Positions 24,528 through 33,458 of a stretch of 64,000 nt of DNA are shown piece by piece (the stretch's first letter is position 1; every line of letters starts with the position of its first letter). The notes under the pieces are model-generated. The model did not search any database. It worked only from the letters and a program-made list of their open reading frames with translations, and was not told the origin of the DNA. The stretch is from Desulfovibrio subterraneus (lineage in GTDB: Bacteria; Desulfobacterota; Desulfovibrionia; Desulfovibrionales; Desulfovibrionaceae): assembly GCF_013340285.1 (NCBI RefSeq), contig NZ_BLVO01000013.1, positions 1,259,689 to 1,323,688 on the forward strand, read 5' to 3'. The position numbers and the translations under genes are program-made.

Positions 24528-26315
24528 CTACCCCGCCGCCATAAACGCCATCTCGCTCATGCTCTGGGCATCCATGGGCTTGCTGGTGGTTATGTTCACC
24601 TGCTGAATGGTCCGGCTGTTGCTGCTGTTCTTGGAAACAGCGTTGGAAATGGACTGCGTAACACCGCCCGCAGGCACGCTTGCGCTGCGCGGTGCTTCCA
24701 GCATGGCCGGGGCGTTTACCTCGGCAGAGGCTCCGGAATCCATCCCAAGGAACTTCTGCACGGCCTGCACCTTCTCAAGAACCCAGCCCCACATGCGGCC
24801 CAGCATGTCAAAATACCACTTGAACACGCCTGCCACCTGATCAATCACGCCCATGATGGCCTGCCCCCAGCTGGTATCCAGAAAGGCAGCCTTAAGGTCA
24901 TCCCACCACCAGATCACCGCGCCCACGGCAGCCACAAGCGCCACAAGCGCCATGACAATCCATGTGCCGGGGAAACCCCACATGGCGGCATTGGCCACCC
25001 ACTGCGCACCGGAATACAGCGCCCATGCCTTGCGCATAAGCCCAAGCGTGCCGGTTATCGGCCCCATCACCGTGCTCAGGCCGAACATGGAAATCCGAGC
25101 AACACCGCTGGCAACGGACGCAAGCCCAAGCACCGCACCAAAGCCCAGAATGAGCATGATGCCGTAGCCCACCCAGCGCGTCAGGTTGGGGAACATATCC
25201 GCCCAGCGCACCATGGTGGCGGTAACATCGGTAAAGCCGTCCACCAGCGGATTTATGGAAGGCAACAGCGCCTGCCCTATCACCGTTAATAGGGCATTAA
25301 CGCCCGCCGATGCCCTGTCAAATGGATCAACCATTCTACTGGCCATCTGTGTGGCCTTGTCCATGCCCTGCACCTTGCCCAGCTGGTCAATGGATGCGCC
25401 AAGCCCCTTGGTGTCCGCCATGAGCAGCTTGATGAGCGATACCGCCTCGTCACTGCCGAAGGCCTTTTTCAGCAAATCGCCATCATCAACCTTGGACAAA
25501 TCCCCGTACTTCCCCTTGATCTTGCCCAAAATATCCATCATGCCCAGCATGTGTCCGTTGGAGTCGGTGAACTGCAGGCCAAGCGCCTTTTGCGCGTTGC
25601 CAACGCCGGAAAGGAAGGCTTTATACTTGGTGCCCGCCTCAGACCCGCTCATGGTGGACTGCAGCGTGCCCATAATGGCCATCTGCTCTGCCACATCAAT
25701 GCCCGCAGCGGTCGCGTTGGCACCAAGCGAGGTGAAGGCACTGCTCATCTCCTGTCCCGTGGTCTTGAACATCTGCACCGCCGTGGCCGTCTGCCCTGTG
25801 AGCTGCTCCACCCACTTGGCCTTGCCCATGTCGTTCGCCTGATTCTTGAAGATGCCGTACATGGTGCCCACATAGCTGGTAATGGTGGCAGCATCCGCCT
25901 TGGTGGCCTTGGCCAGCACGTTGGACGAAACCGTGAAGCGCGAAAGCTCGTCACCGCTCAGTCCGGCAATGGACGACTGAATATCGTAGGCAGAAGAGGC
26001 AACAGCACTGGCGGACTCTCCAAAACGGATGGAGAAGGCCAGCGCCTCACGGTTCAGGGTCTTCAGCGCCTTGGGTTCCACATCAAGGCTGGAAACCTCC
26101 ATAAGCGCCTTATTCATCTGGCGGGCTGGCGTGAGCATGTAGTCCATGCTCTGGCCAGCCGCCCATATGCCTGCAGCACCGGTGCCGATCTGAACGAAAC
26201 TCTTGCGGGCATGGCCTGCCAGATCGTCCAGCTGCTTCTGCATCTTCCCCACAGGGCCGGTCACCCCGTCCTGCAGGCTGATTGCAAACATCAGTTTTTC
26301 AAGCTTGGTGCTCAT
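24528..26315 (-). CDS. T: Tail tape measure protein
   Basis: 595 residues. The start (KLMFAISLQDGVTGPVGKMQ) and the TP901-type core with long helices (about 60-350) match tape measures. Several hydrophobic helices lie at about 375-490, as expected for the part that enters the host membrane. Length is short for a P2-type tail (P2 gpT 815 aa), which predicts a shorter tail tube. Confidence 0.85.
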   Translation of the reverse strand: MSTKLEKLMFAISLQDGVTGPVGKMQKQLDDLAGHARKSFVQIGTGAAGIWAAGQSMDYMLTPARQMNKALMEVSSLDVEPKALKTLNREALAFSIRFGESASAVASSAYDIQSSIAGLSGDELSRFTVSSNVLAKATKADAATITSYVGTMYGIFKNQANDMGKAKWVEQLTGQTATAVQMFKTTGQEMSSAFTSLGANATAAGIDVAEQMAIMGTLQSTMSGSEAGTKYKAFLSGVGNAQKALGLQFTDSNGHMLGMMDILGKIKGKYGDLSKVDDGDLLKKAFGSDEAVSLIKLLMADTKGLGASIDQLGKVQGMDKATQMASRMVDPFDRASAGVNALLTVIGQALLPSINPLVDGFTDVTATMVRWADMFPNLTRWVGYGIMLILGFGAVLGLASVASGVARISMFGLSTVMGPITGTLGLMRKAWALYSGAQWVANAAMWGFPGTWIVMALVALVAAVGAVIWWWDDLKAAFLDTSWGQAIMGVIDQVAGVFKWYFDMLGRMWGWVLEKVQAVQKFLGMDSGASAEVNAPAMLEAPRSASVPAGGVTQSISNAVSKNSSNSRTIQQVNITTSKPMDAQSMSEMAFMAAG

Positions 26316-26321
26316 ATGCCC

Positions 26322-26489
26322 TTATCCGTTAAAGGCTTTGGCCACCCCGTTGGTAACGGCAACGGCCATCTTCTCCCAATAGTCCTTTTCCAGCAGCACG
26401 GCCTCGGCCATGGACTGCGCATCCACCGCACGCCCCGGCAGCCAGCGGTGCACAAGCATGGTCATGCGGGCCAGCGGGTTGCGCTCCAT
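26322..26489 (-). CDS. Tail protein E' (short overlapping-frame partner of E)
   Basis: 55 residues read from ATG 26489: MERNPLARMTMLVHRWLPGR at the start and KDYWEKMAVAVTNG near the end. The motif pattern (short helical, YWExM) fits the GpE+E' family. Its frame is -1 to gene E and stays open upstream across the E stop, so it can be made as an E-E' fusion after a -1 shift at the GTGGGGGAG run just before the E stop. Confidence 0.6.
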   Translation of the reverse strand: MERNPLARMTMLVHRWLPGRAVDAQSMAEAVLLEKDYWEKMAVAVTNGVAKAFNG

Positions 26490-26506
26490 TCCCCCGGCGA
26501 GGCGCT

Positions 26507-26773
26507 CTACTCCCCCACGGTGATCTGCAGATCCGGCGTGTACTGCTCCATAATCGCACCGGCGATCTGAATGGGCGCACCGGGCTTATCCAGCAGCTCG
26601 CGCACATGGTCCTTGTCTTCAGGATCCACACAGCGCATCACAAAGTTGCGTGCCGGTGCCACCTTGTTGTTGGGCATCATGGCGTTGATGTAGTCGTTGT
26701 AAATGTCCAGAGAGGGGGCAAAGGTCACCTTGCGGCCCTGAATGGTCAGTACGATCTTGTTTGCGGTTTCCAT
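26507..26773 (-). CDS. E: Tail assembly protein E
   Basis: 88 residues from ATG 26773 (METANKIVLTIQGRKVTFAP). YNDYINAMMPNNKVAPARNF followed by VDPEDKDHVRELL resembles tail assembly chaperones of P2-like phages, which coat the tape measure during tail assembly. It ends in a G-rich stretch where the downstream E' frame begins. Confidence 0.75.
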   Translation of the reverse strand: METANKIVLTIQGRKVTFAPSLDIYNDYINAMMPNNKVAPARNFVMRCVDPEDKDHVRELLDKPGAPIQIAGAIMEQYTPDLQITVGE

Positions 26774-26781
26774 GGCATTTC

Positions 26782-27042
26782 TCACTTGGTCGCGCACAGG
26801 GTTTTCACCAGCTGATCGATGCGCCCTTCGATCCGCCGTTCAAAATCAGAGAACATCTTTTCCAGATCCTTCTTGCCGGTGTAATGCTCGGCCACATGCA
26901 GCCGCAGTGCTGCCACGGCATCCTTGCCCTTCTGGATCTCTTCGTTGCTCTTCTGGATGGAGCGGTGCAGATACACGTTCCAAGCCAGCAACGGGGGCCA
27001 GATGAACTTGGCAAAAAAGACAAAGGCGTCTGTAAAATCCAT
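26782..27042 (-). CDS. Small membrane protein of the lysis cassette
   Basis: 86 residues. A hydrophobic segment at about 5-25 (AFVFFAKFIWPPLLAWNVYL) is followed by a charged coiled coil. The N-in anchor with helical tail resembles inner-membrane spanins or holin regulators (LysB/Rz type). It follows the holin gene by 3 bp. No outer spanin gene was found, so the role is only suggested by position and shape. Confidence 0.55.
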   Translation of the reverse strand: MDFTDAFVFFAKFIWPPLLAWNVYLHRSIQKSNEEIQKGKDAVAALRLHVAEHYTGKKDLEKMFSDFERRIEGRIDQLVKTLCATK

Positions 27043-27045
27043 GGG

Positions 27046-27567
27046 CTATCCCTTTGCTTCTCTGGCAGTGCTGCGGGTGGCCATGAACTGCGTCACCAGC
27101 GGCAGCAGGTTCTTCACCGTGCGCTCACCGAACAGGAAGCCCAGCACCAGCAGGTTGACGGACCAGAAGGCAAGCCCGTGCGGGGTCCACCCGCCCTGCT
27201 CTGCGGACAGCTGCACCTGCCACCCGCCGCTGAACACCTGCCAGTCCAGATACATGGTGAAAACGCCCCACAAGGGCCGCTGACACCCGCGAATGAAGAT
27301 GATGAAGCTGCCGACAAAAGGGAGGGCTTTTAAGTCTGCGGCGGTGCCTTCCAGCTCTGCCGCACGGCGGGTCACTTCCTTGTCGGCTTCCACGGCCAGC
27401 TCCATCAACTCCACCTCGCGCTTGTGCTCGGCCTCGCGGATCCGCGCCGCAAGCTCGGCCTTTTCCGCCTCGCTCATGGACGGGGGAAAGTATTCTTTCA
27501 CCGTATCCGTGATGGTGGAGACAATGCCGCCGCCGAAAAAGTCCATGATCTTGGAAACAAAGGTCAT
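27046..27567 (-). CDS. Three-transmembrane holin-like protein
   Basis: 173 residues. An amphipathic start and a charged coiled-coil block (about 30-75) come first, then hydrophobic segments around 82-96 (PFVGSFIIFIRG), 98-112 and 130-148. The RGCQRPLWG motif is typical of the 3TM holins of gene-transfer agents and phages. It overlaps the endolysin gene by 4 bp, the usual lysis pair. Confidence 0.7.
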   Translation of the reverse strand: MTFVSKIMDFFGGGIVSTITDTVKEYFPPSMSEAEKAELAARIREAEHKREVELMELAVEADKEVTRRAAELEGTAADLKALPFVGSFIIFIRGCQRPLWGVFTMYLDWQVFSGGWQVQLSAEQGGWTPHGLAFWSVNLLVLGFLFGERTVKNLLPLVTQFMATRSTAREAKG

Positions 27568-28061
27568 GCGCCACCTCCGGCCTGCAGGTCTGCAACTGCA
27601 TGAAGCCCCTCAGTCGTGCGCGAGCGCGTTCCGTCCTTCCAGATGGTCAGCTCTTGACGCCGGGGAATCTCTCCCGGTTCCGGTGCGGCGATATGCACCC
27701 AACGCCCGTGCTCATTGATGAGCTGCTTGAATCCAAGCCCCATGCCGCGTATTGCCTCGGCCACTTCCAGTGCCGTTTTTCCCGGTACCGTAATGTCTGC
27801 GGCAAGCCCGCTCATATGGTCCGATCTCGGCGAACCGCCTATCTGCTCATTAAGCCACGGGGGCCGATAGCCGCTGGAAATAACAACAGGGCCAAGCGCC
27901 TCACGTATGGGCTGCAGCAAGGTCAGGCACAGGTGCTGCAGATTGCGGAACACGTCCGAGCCGGGTTCAACAACAATCTGCCTGCCCATCCGCTCCGCCG
28001 TCTGGCTGGCAGTAAACTCATCAAGGGAGAAGTGAGGAGACAGGAGAACACGAGTTTTCAT
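27564..28061 (-). CDS. Endolysin: peptidase M15A-type D-Ala-D-Ala carboxypeptidase
   Basis: 165 residues from ATG 28061, whose ATGA overlaps the preceding stop. FSLDEFTASQTA begins the M15A fold; SGYRPPWLNEQIGG, SDHMSGLAADI and WVHIA provide the zinc ligands His-x(6)-Asp and His. No signal peptide, so release depends on the holin. Cuts the peptide part of peptidoglycan for lysis. Confidence 0.88.
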   Translation of the reverse strand: MKTRVLLSPHFSLDEFTASQTAERMGRQIVVEPGSDVFRNLQHLCLTLLQPIREALGPVVISSGYRPPWLNEQIGGSPRSDHMSGLAADITVPGKTALEVAEAIRGMGLGFKQLINEHGRWVHIAAPEPGEIPRRQELTIWKDGTRSRTTEGLHAVADLQAGGGA

Positions 28062-28273
28062 TTGCCGCCCTCCATTTCGGTTTGGCAGGTTATGCAGCGC
28101 TGCACCCCCGGCACGGCATTGCGCCGTGCTTCGGGGATGACTGCACCACACTCTATGCAGGTTTCACGGGACGGAACCTTGGCCTTGCGGTCATTGCTGC
28201 GCCTTGCGTGCTCTATGGCATCCTGCCTGAACAACGCCTCGCATGCCTGCGCCCGGTCAAAGAGATCCGTCAT
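28058..28273 (-). CDS. DksA/TraR-type C4 zinc-finger protein
   Basis: 71 residues with CIECGAVIP...CITCQTEME, the C4 zinc finger of TraR/DksA proteins. Short versions bind RNA polymerase and mimic the effect of ppGpp. P2-like phages carry such proteins between tube and lysis genes, where it could tune host transcription late in infection. Confidence 0.85.
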   Translation of the reverse strand: MTDLFDRAQACEALFRQDAIEHARRSNDRKAKVPSRETCIECGAVIPEARRNAVPGVQRCITCQTEMEGGK

Positions 28274-28275
28274 GC

Positions 28276-28722
28276 TTACAATCCTTCGGTTTCTCTGGCG
28301 TCGAGGTACGGCACGCCGTTCACACGCACAAAGTCAGGGCTGGTCACATCGTAGGGCAGCGTGGTCACGTCCTTGGTGGCGCTGTTGGAATCCACATCCA
28401 GCAGCTTGCTCACGCGCAGCCTGCAGCCGAATATTTCCACCCGCTTCTCTTCATCACCGGCCTTGGCGTAGGCCACGATGTCAAAGGTGGACAGGGCATG
28501 AAAACTGCCCGCGCTGCGTGCTGCCTCCAGCACAAGCGAAAGGTTGGTGGTATCAAGCTCAATCTCGCCGGACGCCCCCACGGGACCTTCCAGCCAGCCA
28601 ACGGGAATGCCCTTGGTCTTGGCCACCTCGCCGCTGTCCTCTATGTCGCAGGTGAACTTCTCGGCATGGATGGAAAGATCACCCAGCTGGAAGTCAAAGC
28701 ACTTTCCGCTGATTCTGCTCAT
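28276..28722 (-). CDS. Tail tube protein (DUF2597)
   Basis: 148 residues. MSRISGKCFDFQLGD, IELDTTNLSLVLEAARSAGS and TSPDFVRVNGVPYL are hallmarks of DUF2597, which replaces P2 FII in K139-type contractile tails. It follows the sheath gene by 3 bp, the normal sheath-tube order. Confidence 0.85.
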   Translation of the reverse strand: MSRISGKCFDFQLGDLSIHAEKFTCDIEDSGEVAKTKGIPVGWLEGPVGASGEIELDTTNLSLVLEAARSAGSFHALSTFDIVAYAKAGDEEKRVEIFGCRLRVSKLLDVDSNSATKDVTTLPYDVTSPDFVRVNGVPYLDARETEGL

Positions 28723-28725
28723 GGC

Positions 28726-29856
28726 TTACACCTCCGCATAATTGGTCAGGTCCAGCATCACGTTGCAGGTGATGGCCTTGGGGCAGTTGTAGGGGCGCAC
28801 CACCATGTAGATTTCCACCTTGGTGCGCGTGGGCCAGCTGATCACAATGTCACCATCCTGCGGGGGCTTCACCTCGCCGGGAAAGGTCACACCCATAATC
28901 TGCACACTGCGGCTCATCTCTCGCAGCGGGCGGGCAAAATAGCTCTGGTTCATGGCGATGCTGGCGGGGGTGCTGTTCAGCTTGCGGTCGCCCACGCGGA
29001 ACACGGCAAGGGGATACACGCGGCGCATGGCCTTGTGCACCACACGCAGATTCTCAATCACGCGGTAATCGCCTGCCTCGGCATCCAGCAGCGCACCATC
29101 CCCCCAGAACATGCCGGGATAATCCGGATACCACTGCGGAACGCTGAACCGGGCATCCGCCAGTTCCTTGAGAATGGCCATGTCGATTTCGCGGCCGGTC
29201 TTGTCCTTGGGCTTGGCCGTCCACGCCCCCACCAGGGGGCCGGTGGCCACGCGCATGGGCGTGTCCGCCACGGTTACGGCCTTGTTGGCCAGCCTGCCCG
29301 CAAGCGTTCCCTGGTCATGCCCCCACAGGGTGGGAACAACCATCACCTGATCTGCGAGAACAGCGGAAACAAGGGGCTTTATGGCGGCGGTGAAATCCGG
29401 CCATGCCTCGCCGGTCTCGGTGGCAGCATCGATGGCGCGGGTGGCGGCCACAAACCATATGGGCCGCATATACAACCCCATAATCTCCACGGTCTTGGCC
29501 TGCATAGCCTCCACATCCGTGGACTTGGTAACAGGGTCGGTCACGATAATCGCTTCCACCGTGATCTGCCCCATGGAGTAGTCCACGGCATCTTCCCAGC
29601 TCATCACGCCATCCAACGGTATAACGGCGGCGTTCCAGTTCTGACCGGCGTTTTTGCGGGCCGCATCTACCTGCGTTTTGAGCACGCTTGCCGTTGCACC
29701 CAAAAGCTCATCCAGATCGGAATCATTGTTCAGGCTGAGCAGCTTGCCCTCGTTCACGCCGGTGCCACGCCCAACAAAGAGGAAGTAGTTTTCCACCTCG
29801 TCAAACTCGCCCTGCATGAGGTTCAGCTTGTTCACCTGTACGGTACCCAGTGCCAT
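28726..29856 (-). CDS. Tail sheath protein (DUF2586)
   Basis: 376 residues. Begins MALGTVQVNKLNLMQGEF; the C-terminal ITCNVMLDLTNYAEV and the run MTFPGEV/PTRTKVEIYMVVRP are typical of the DUF2586 sheath family. Presence of sheath plus tube shows a contractile, myovirus-type tail. Confidence 0.85.
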   Translation of the reverse strand: MALGTVQVNKLNLMQGEFDEVENYFLFVGRGTGVNEGKLLSLNNDSDLDELLGATASVLKTQVDAARKNAGQNWNAAVIPLDGVMSWEDAVDYSMGQITVEAIIVTDPVTKSTDVEAMQAKTVEIMGLYMRPIWFVAATRAIDAATETGEAWPDFTAAIKPLVSAVLADQVMVVPTLWGHDQGTLAGRLANKAVTVADTPMRVATGPLVGAWTAKPKDKTGREIDMAILKELADARFSVPQWYPDYPGMFWGDGALLDAEAGDYRVIENLRVVHKAMRRVYPLAVFRVGDRKLNSTPASIAMNQSYFARPLREMSRSVQIMGVTFPGEVKPPQDGDIVISWPTRTKVEIYMVVRPYNCPKAITCNVMLDLTNYAEV

Positions 29857-29874
29857 ACAATTCTCTCCTTCGGG

Positions 29875-30621
29875 CTACACTTTGCCCTTGCTGCGCAGCC
29901 GGTTCAGGGACAACCGCGCCAGTTCTTCCAGCATGGTTCCGGACTGCCGCAGGTTCACGCCAAGAAAAGCACGTTCCGGAACGCCCACTGTCCACGAATC
30001 CGGCGCGTCATAGCCGGTGAGCTGCTGCCATATGGCCATGGCCTCGGCGCGGCTCATGTTCTGCACAATCCAGCTCACAGCCACTTTCTGCTGACGCACC
30101 CTGCCGTTTTTCAGCCGCACTTCCTTGCGGTAGCCACGGGCAATAAGCTCCTTGGCCAGCCAGCGTTCCACCCGCGCCTTGGGGTTGTAGTAGTCAGAAT
30201 CCTTATTGAGGCGCTTGGCCTCACTTTTGGCGGCTACAGTTTCGCTTTTCCCATGCTGGTGTTTGTCGGCAATGGCCCCCATACCAAAGTCTTTCCACGA
30301 AACCTCGCCCTGCCCGCGTCTGTTGGCAGCAATGCTCATCGCCCGGCCAAGGCCCACAAGCATCTTGCGGTTCTCCTTGCCGTCCTTGCGCCTTTCCAGC
30401 TTGCCGCGCCGGTTGCGTTTGTAGATCTTGCGCGGGGCCATGGGCGTACCATCCACGCACCGCTGCTGCTTGATGTTCTGGCGGGAGAAACGGCGCACTT
30501 CCATGGCCATTTCCCGCACCAGCTTGCGCTTGGCATCCGGCGACAGGGCCAGCACTTCCAGCTGTTGCCGCAGGCGCACCATGCCTGCCCGGTCAATGCC
30601 AAAGGTCATGGCATCAGCCAT
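29875..30621 (-). CDS. S: Virion morphogenesis protein (gpS-like tail completion)
   Basis: About 248 residues from ATG 30621. A helical N-terminus followed by a very basic block (PRKIYKRNRRGKLERRKDGK) is typical of the phage virion morphogenesis family, which completes the tail connector. Longer than P2 gpS (150 aa). Overlaps R by 8 bp, in the usual R-S order. Confidence 0.78.
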   Translation of the reverse strand: MADAMTFGIDRAGMVRLRQQLEVLALSPDAKRKLVREMAMEVRRFSRQNIKQQRCVDGTPMAPRKIYKRNRRGKLERRKDGKENRKMLVGLGRAMSIAANRRGQGEVSWKDFGMGAIADKHQHGKSETVAAKSEAKRLNKDSDYYNPKARVERWLAKELIARGYRKEVRLKNGRVRQQKVAVSWIVQNMSRAEAMAIWQQLTGYDAPDSWTVGVPERAFLGVNLRQSGTMLEELARLSLNRLRSKGKV

Positions 30622-31084
30622 CGGCACCGGCCTCCTGTGCTTCGCCGTCCATGCGTTCCACGGCTTCGGCCACATCCACGGGCACGTCCGTCACGCTCCA
30701 CATGGCACCGCCATAGGGAATGCGCCCCTGCGGATCCATGACCAGCTCCACACCCTCGTCAAAGGAAATGCGTATCTCCACATCCGCGCTGTCATCATCC
30801 AGAATGGTCACTTCCACCTTGGGGTCCGACAGGTCGTGCAGCTCGCGCTCCGCGTCATGGCCCACCACCCACGCCATCACCAGCGCCAGAATCTGGTGAC
30901 CGTCTCCGGCATAGCCGTAGAGGTAGACGGATGCGTCATACCGAAAACGCGCCACCTCAATGCCGTGGCCCAAATCCTTGCCCGTGGGGTTCAGTTCGCC
31001 GGAGTCCACAAAGGCATCAAAGGACTCACGCGGCAGGCCGGTTGCCTGCATCAGAAAGGTGGTAAGCGCCCGCAGCTTGCGCAT
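30614..31084 (-). CDS. R: Tail completion protein R
   Basis: 156 residues. MRKLRALTTFLMQATGLP at the start, then IEVARFRYDASVYLYGYAGD, match the P2 gpR family (155 aa). Its start overlaps the stop of L by one base. Confidence 0.85.
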   Translation of the reverse strand: MRKLRALTTFLMQATGLPRESFDAFVDSGELNPTGKDLGHGIEVARFRYDASVYLYGYAGDGHQILALVMAWVVGHDAERELHDLSDPKVEVTILDDDSADVEIRISFDEGVELVMDPQGRIPYGGAMWSVTDVPVDVAEAVERMDGEAQEAGADG

Positions 31085-31545
31085 CAGATCAACCCCACGC
31101 GCACACGGCAGATGCCCAGCAGGTCCGCCAGTGCCTTGGTTGCCTGCTCATGGTAGGCGGCTTCCGTCTCAGGGCTTTCCGTTGCCACGTTGGCGGCATC
31201 TGCACGGCGCACAAGCACCTTGCTCTCCTGCACCAGCAGGGCGCGGCACTCATTGAACACGGCGGCGCGGTAATACACGGCCAGAACGGATTCGCCGCCC
31301 AGCGTATCGGCTGGCACGTCAGCAAGCGTGGCATGGCCCTCGGCCTGCCGCTGCGCCTTCCAGCCGCTCAACTGGCGGTTGGCCCATGCCATGGCCAGCT
31401 TCAGCTGCACGGCAAGGGAGGCAACAGCAAACGTGGGCGGCACGCGATAGGCTTCCACCAGCGTCAGAGTGCTCAGGTCGGGAAAGAACCCGTCGTTCTG
31501 TATGGTCTGGTGCGCCAATTCGTCTTTGAAGCCGCTAAAGCCCAT
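31084..31545 (-). CDS. L: Head completion protein L
   Basis: 153 residues. The pattern NDGFFPDLSTLTLVEAYRVP and the helical LGGESVLAVYYRAAVFNECR fit P2 gpL (169 aa), which stabilises filled heads. It is separated from M by 114 bp containing an inverted repeat, a larger gap than elsewhere in the operon. Confidence 0.82.
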   Translation of the reverse strand: MGFSGFKDELAHQTIQNDGFFPDLSTLTLVEAYRVPPTFAVASLAVQLKLAMAWANRQLSGWKAQRQAEGHATLADVPADTLGGESVLAVYYRAAVFNECRALLVQESKVLVRRADAANVATESPETEAAYHEQATKALADLLGICRVRVGLI

Positions 31546-31564
31546 AACTACCGCCTTGAAAAGG

Positions 31565-31643
31565 GACCGGCCGCGCCGTCAAACTGCCTGCAGCATACCC
31601 GCACTGTGTGAGGTGGTTGTGTGGCGTTTGCGGCGGGCCGGTC
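31565..31643 (-). promoter_or_regulatory. Inverted repeat in the M-L gap
   Basis: GACCGGCC (31565-31572) and GGCCGGTC (31636-31643) can pair around a 63-nt loop; on the - strand the 3' arm is followed by CCCTTTT. It could reduce or separate transcription between the capsid and tail genes, but the loop is long. Confidence 0.3.
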
Positions 31644-31659
31644 GGGGGGGGGTGAGTAT

Positions 31660-32349
31660 CTACTGTGCGGCCTTGGCCAGCTGCTTGCGGGCCTTGTCCA
31701 GCACTGTCTTTACCGATGCGCCAAGCTCAAACGCCGCTTCATACGCTTCCACAGCCAGCTCCCACCGCTCGGAAGCGGCGCAAGCATCGCCATGCAGTTT
31801 GAGCAGGTTGGCGGATACTGCGTCAGGAATGTCCCACTGGCGGCAAAGGCCATCAGCCACGTGCACCAGATCCGACAGATACGGGGACACGCTCTGCCCG
31901 GCGGCAACCAGCGGTTTCGCCCAGTCGGCAACAGCGTCCGCAACGTAGGTGGGAACATCGCGCCGGAACTTTTCCGGCAGGGTAACGCCGTTGTCGATGC
32001 ACCACAGGGCATGCGCCATGCCATGCTCAATCTCGCCAGCGTCGAACAGCCAGACCAGATACCAGCCCAGCAGCTCATGCTGCTGGCCTTCGCGTTTCAG
32101 GCGTTCCACATAGGGGGCGTATTTGGGGATAAGCTCATCCCTCTTCAGGTCCTGCTTGCGCTCAACGGACTGCAACGCAGAAAGCCGTGCAAAGTCTTCA
32201 CGCAGGGCGCTTGTGAGCTGGGTAAGCAACTGGCGCTCTGCCATGAATCCGGTAGGCACCACCGCGATAACGCCCGTGGCCTTTCTGGGCTGCTGCTCCA
32301 CAACCATGCCGTTCTGCACGGCCTGCTGGTGTCTGCGCATAAGGCTCAT
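31660..32349 (-). CDS. M: Terminase small (endonuclease) subunit M
   Basis: About 229 residues from ATG 32349. RHQQAVQNGM at the start and DLKRDELIPKYAPYVERLK match the P2 gpM family (247 aa), which supplies the cos-cleaving function with P. A catalytic-type DxxD cannot be assigned by eye. Position after N is canonical. Confidence 0.82.
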   Translation of the reverse strand: MSLMRRHQQAVQNGMVVEQQPRKATGVIAVVPTGFMAERQLLTQLTSALREDFARLSALQSVERKQDLKRDELIPKYAPYVERLKREGQQHELLGWYLVWLFDAGEIEHGMAHALWCIDNGVTLPEKFRRDVPTYVADAVADWAKPLVAAGQSVSPYLSDLVHVADGLCRQWDIPDAVSANLLKLHGDACAASERWELAVEAYEAAFELGASVKTVLDKARKQLAKAAQ

Positions 32350-32424
32350 AATCGTTTCTCCCGCACCCTCCCTGCGCAGGGTGGCCCCGCAAGAGGCCAC
32401 CGCGCAAAAGAGGAAGGATGCCTA

Positions 32425-33450
32425 TTATGCCCAGCCGCCGGAGCCATCCGGCAGTTTGACATTCTTGAATTCAAGGGCCGCGAACTTCTCGGGCGTTTCC
32501 ACCACAAAGCCTTCGTTACGGCTGTTGTAGTCTTCAACACGGTCCTTCTTGGCCACCTGCAGAATCTGCCTGCGCCACGAACCTTCCTGATAGTAGATGG
32601 AAAGGTTGTCGTAGCTGGTCACCACAAGGCCGCGTGCGGGGAAGTTATAGGGGCTGTCCCACACAAGACCGCCAAGGCGGCTCATGGCCATGTTCATGGC
32701 GTTCTTTTCCGTGGGCTTGCCGCCCACAGCGGCAAAGAGGGCTGCGCTTTCCTGCGCAATGAGGTCAGAGCCGATAAGCGCCACAAGCCCGTCCCGCAAA
32801 AAGGCGGGCAGCGCCTGCAGCAGGTCGAACACGGCAAGGTCAAGGTTGGCGTAGTCGCCACCGGCACCGATGCGGATCTCGCCGGGGGTCTTGCCCTCAA
32901 GCAGCACGTTTGCGGGCATGTTGGTGCGCATGTACTGCATCCAGCCCCTGTTCACGTCCTGCATCAGCGGGTTGGCGGCAAGGTCGGTGTCTGCGGCCGC
33001 GCTTTCGCCGTACCAGCCGATAAGCTCGCGGTCCAAGGCAATGCGCTTTTGCACATAGCCGGTGTAACGCTGGCCCAGATCGGGGAACTTCGCCCACGCA
33101 TCAATGGTGTGATAGGTGATGTGCACGTCAGAATTGGTGCGGAAGAGTTCATACTCCGCATGGGTCAGGCTGAGCACATCGCGGGTTTTGCGTTCCCTGC
33201 CGTCCACGGTGGTATCCGTGCGGCCGGTCACAGGGCCGGACGCCGCGCCAAAGATGTTCTGCCCCTTCAGCTCGGTTACCGGCACCACGTTGATCTTCTG
33301 CAAAAAGTCGCTGGTGGCGATAATCTTGTCCTGCAGGCGCTGCTCCACAGTGGGATCCACGGCAAACTGGCGGGTAACGTCCGCCACACCGTAGGCCTTG
33401 CCCAGAATGCCCTTAAGGGTCTCAAAGCGTCTGATAGCGTTCGCGTTCAT
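32425..33450 (-). CDS. N: Major capsid protein N
   Basis: 341 residues (P2 gpN 357). The start ETLKGILGKAYGVADVTRQF followed by PTVEQRLQDKIIATSDFLQK, and later GRTDTTVDGRERKTRD, are typical of the P2 capsid family. In P2 the N-terminus is removed by the O protease during maturation. Confidence 0.9.
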   Translation of the reverse strand: MNANAIRRFETLKGILGKAYGVADVTRQFAVDPTVEQRLQDKIIATSDFLQKINVVPVTELKGQNIFGAASGPVTGRTDTTVDGRERKTRDVLSLTHAEYELFRTNSDVHITYHTIDAWAKFPDLGQRYTGYVQKRIALDRELIGWYGESAAADTDLAANPLMQDVNRGWMQYMRTNMPANVLLEGKTPGEIRIGAGGDYANLDLAVFDLLQALPAFLRDGLVALIGSDLIAQESAALFAAVGGKPTEKNAMNMAMSRLGGLVWDSPYNFPARGLVVTSYDNLSIYYQEGSWRRQILQVAKKDRVEDYNSRNEGFVVETPEKFAALEFKNVKLPDGSGGWA

Positions 33451-33458
33451 GTGCCTTC

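Noticed and set aside
26329-26631. 100-aa - strand frame as the E' gene
   Set aside because: The product is Arg/Gly/Pro-rich frame noise; the true E' product is in another frame (26322-26489).
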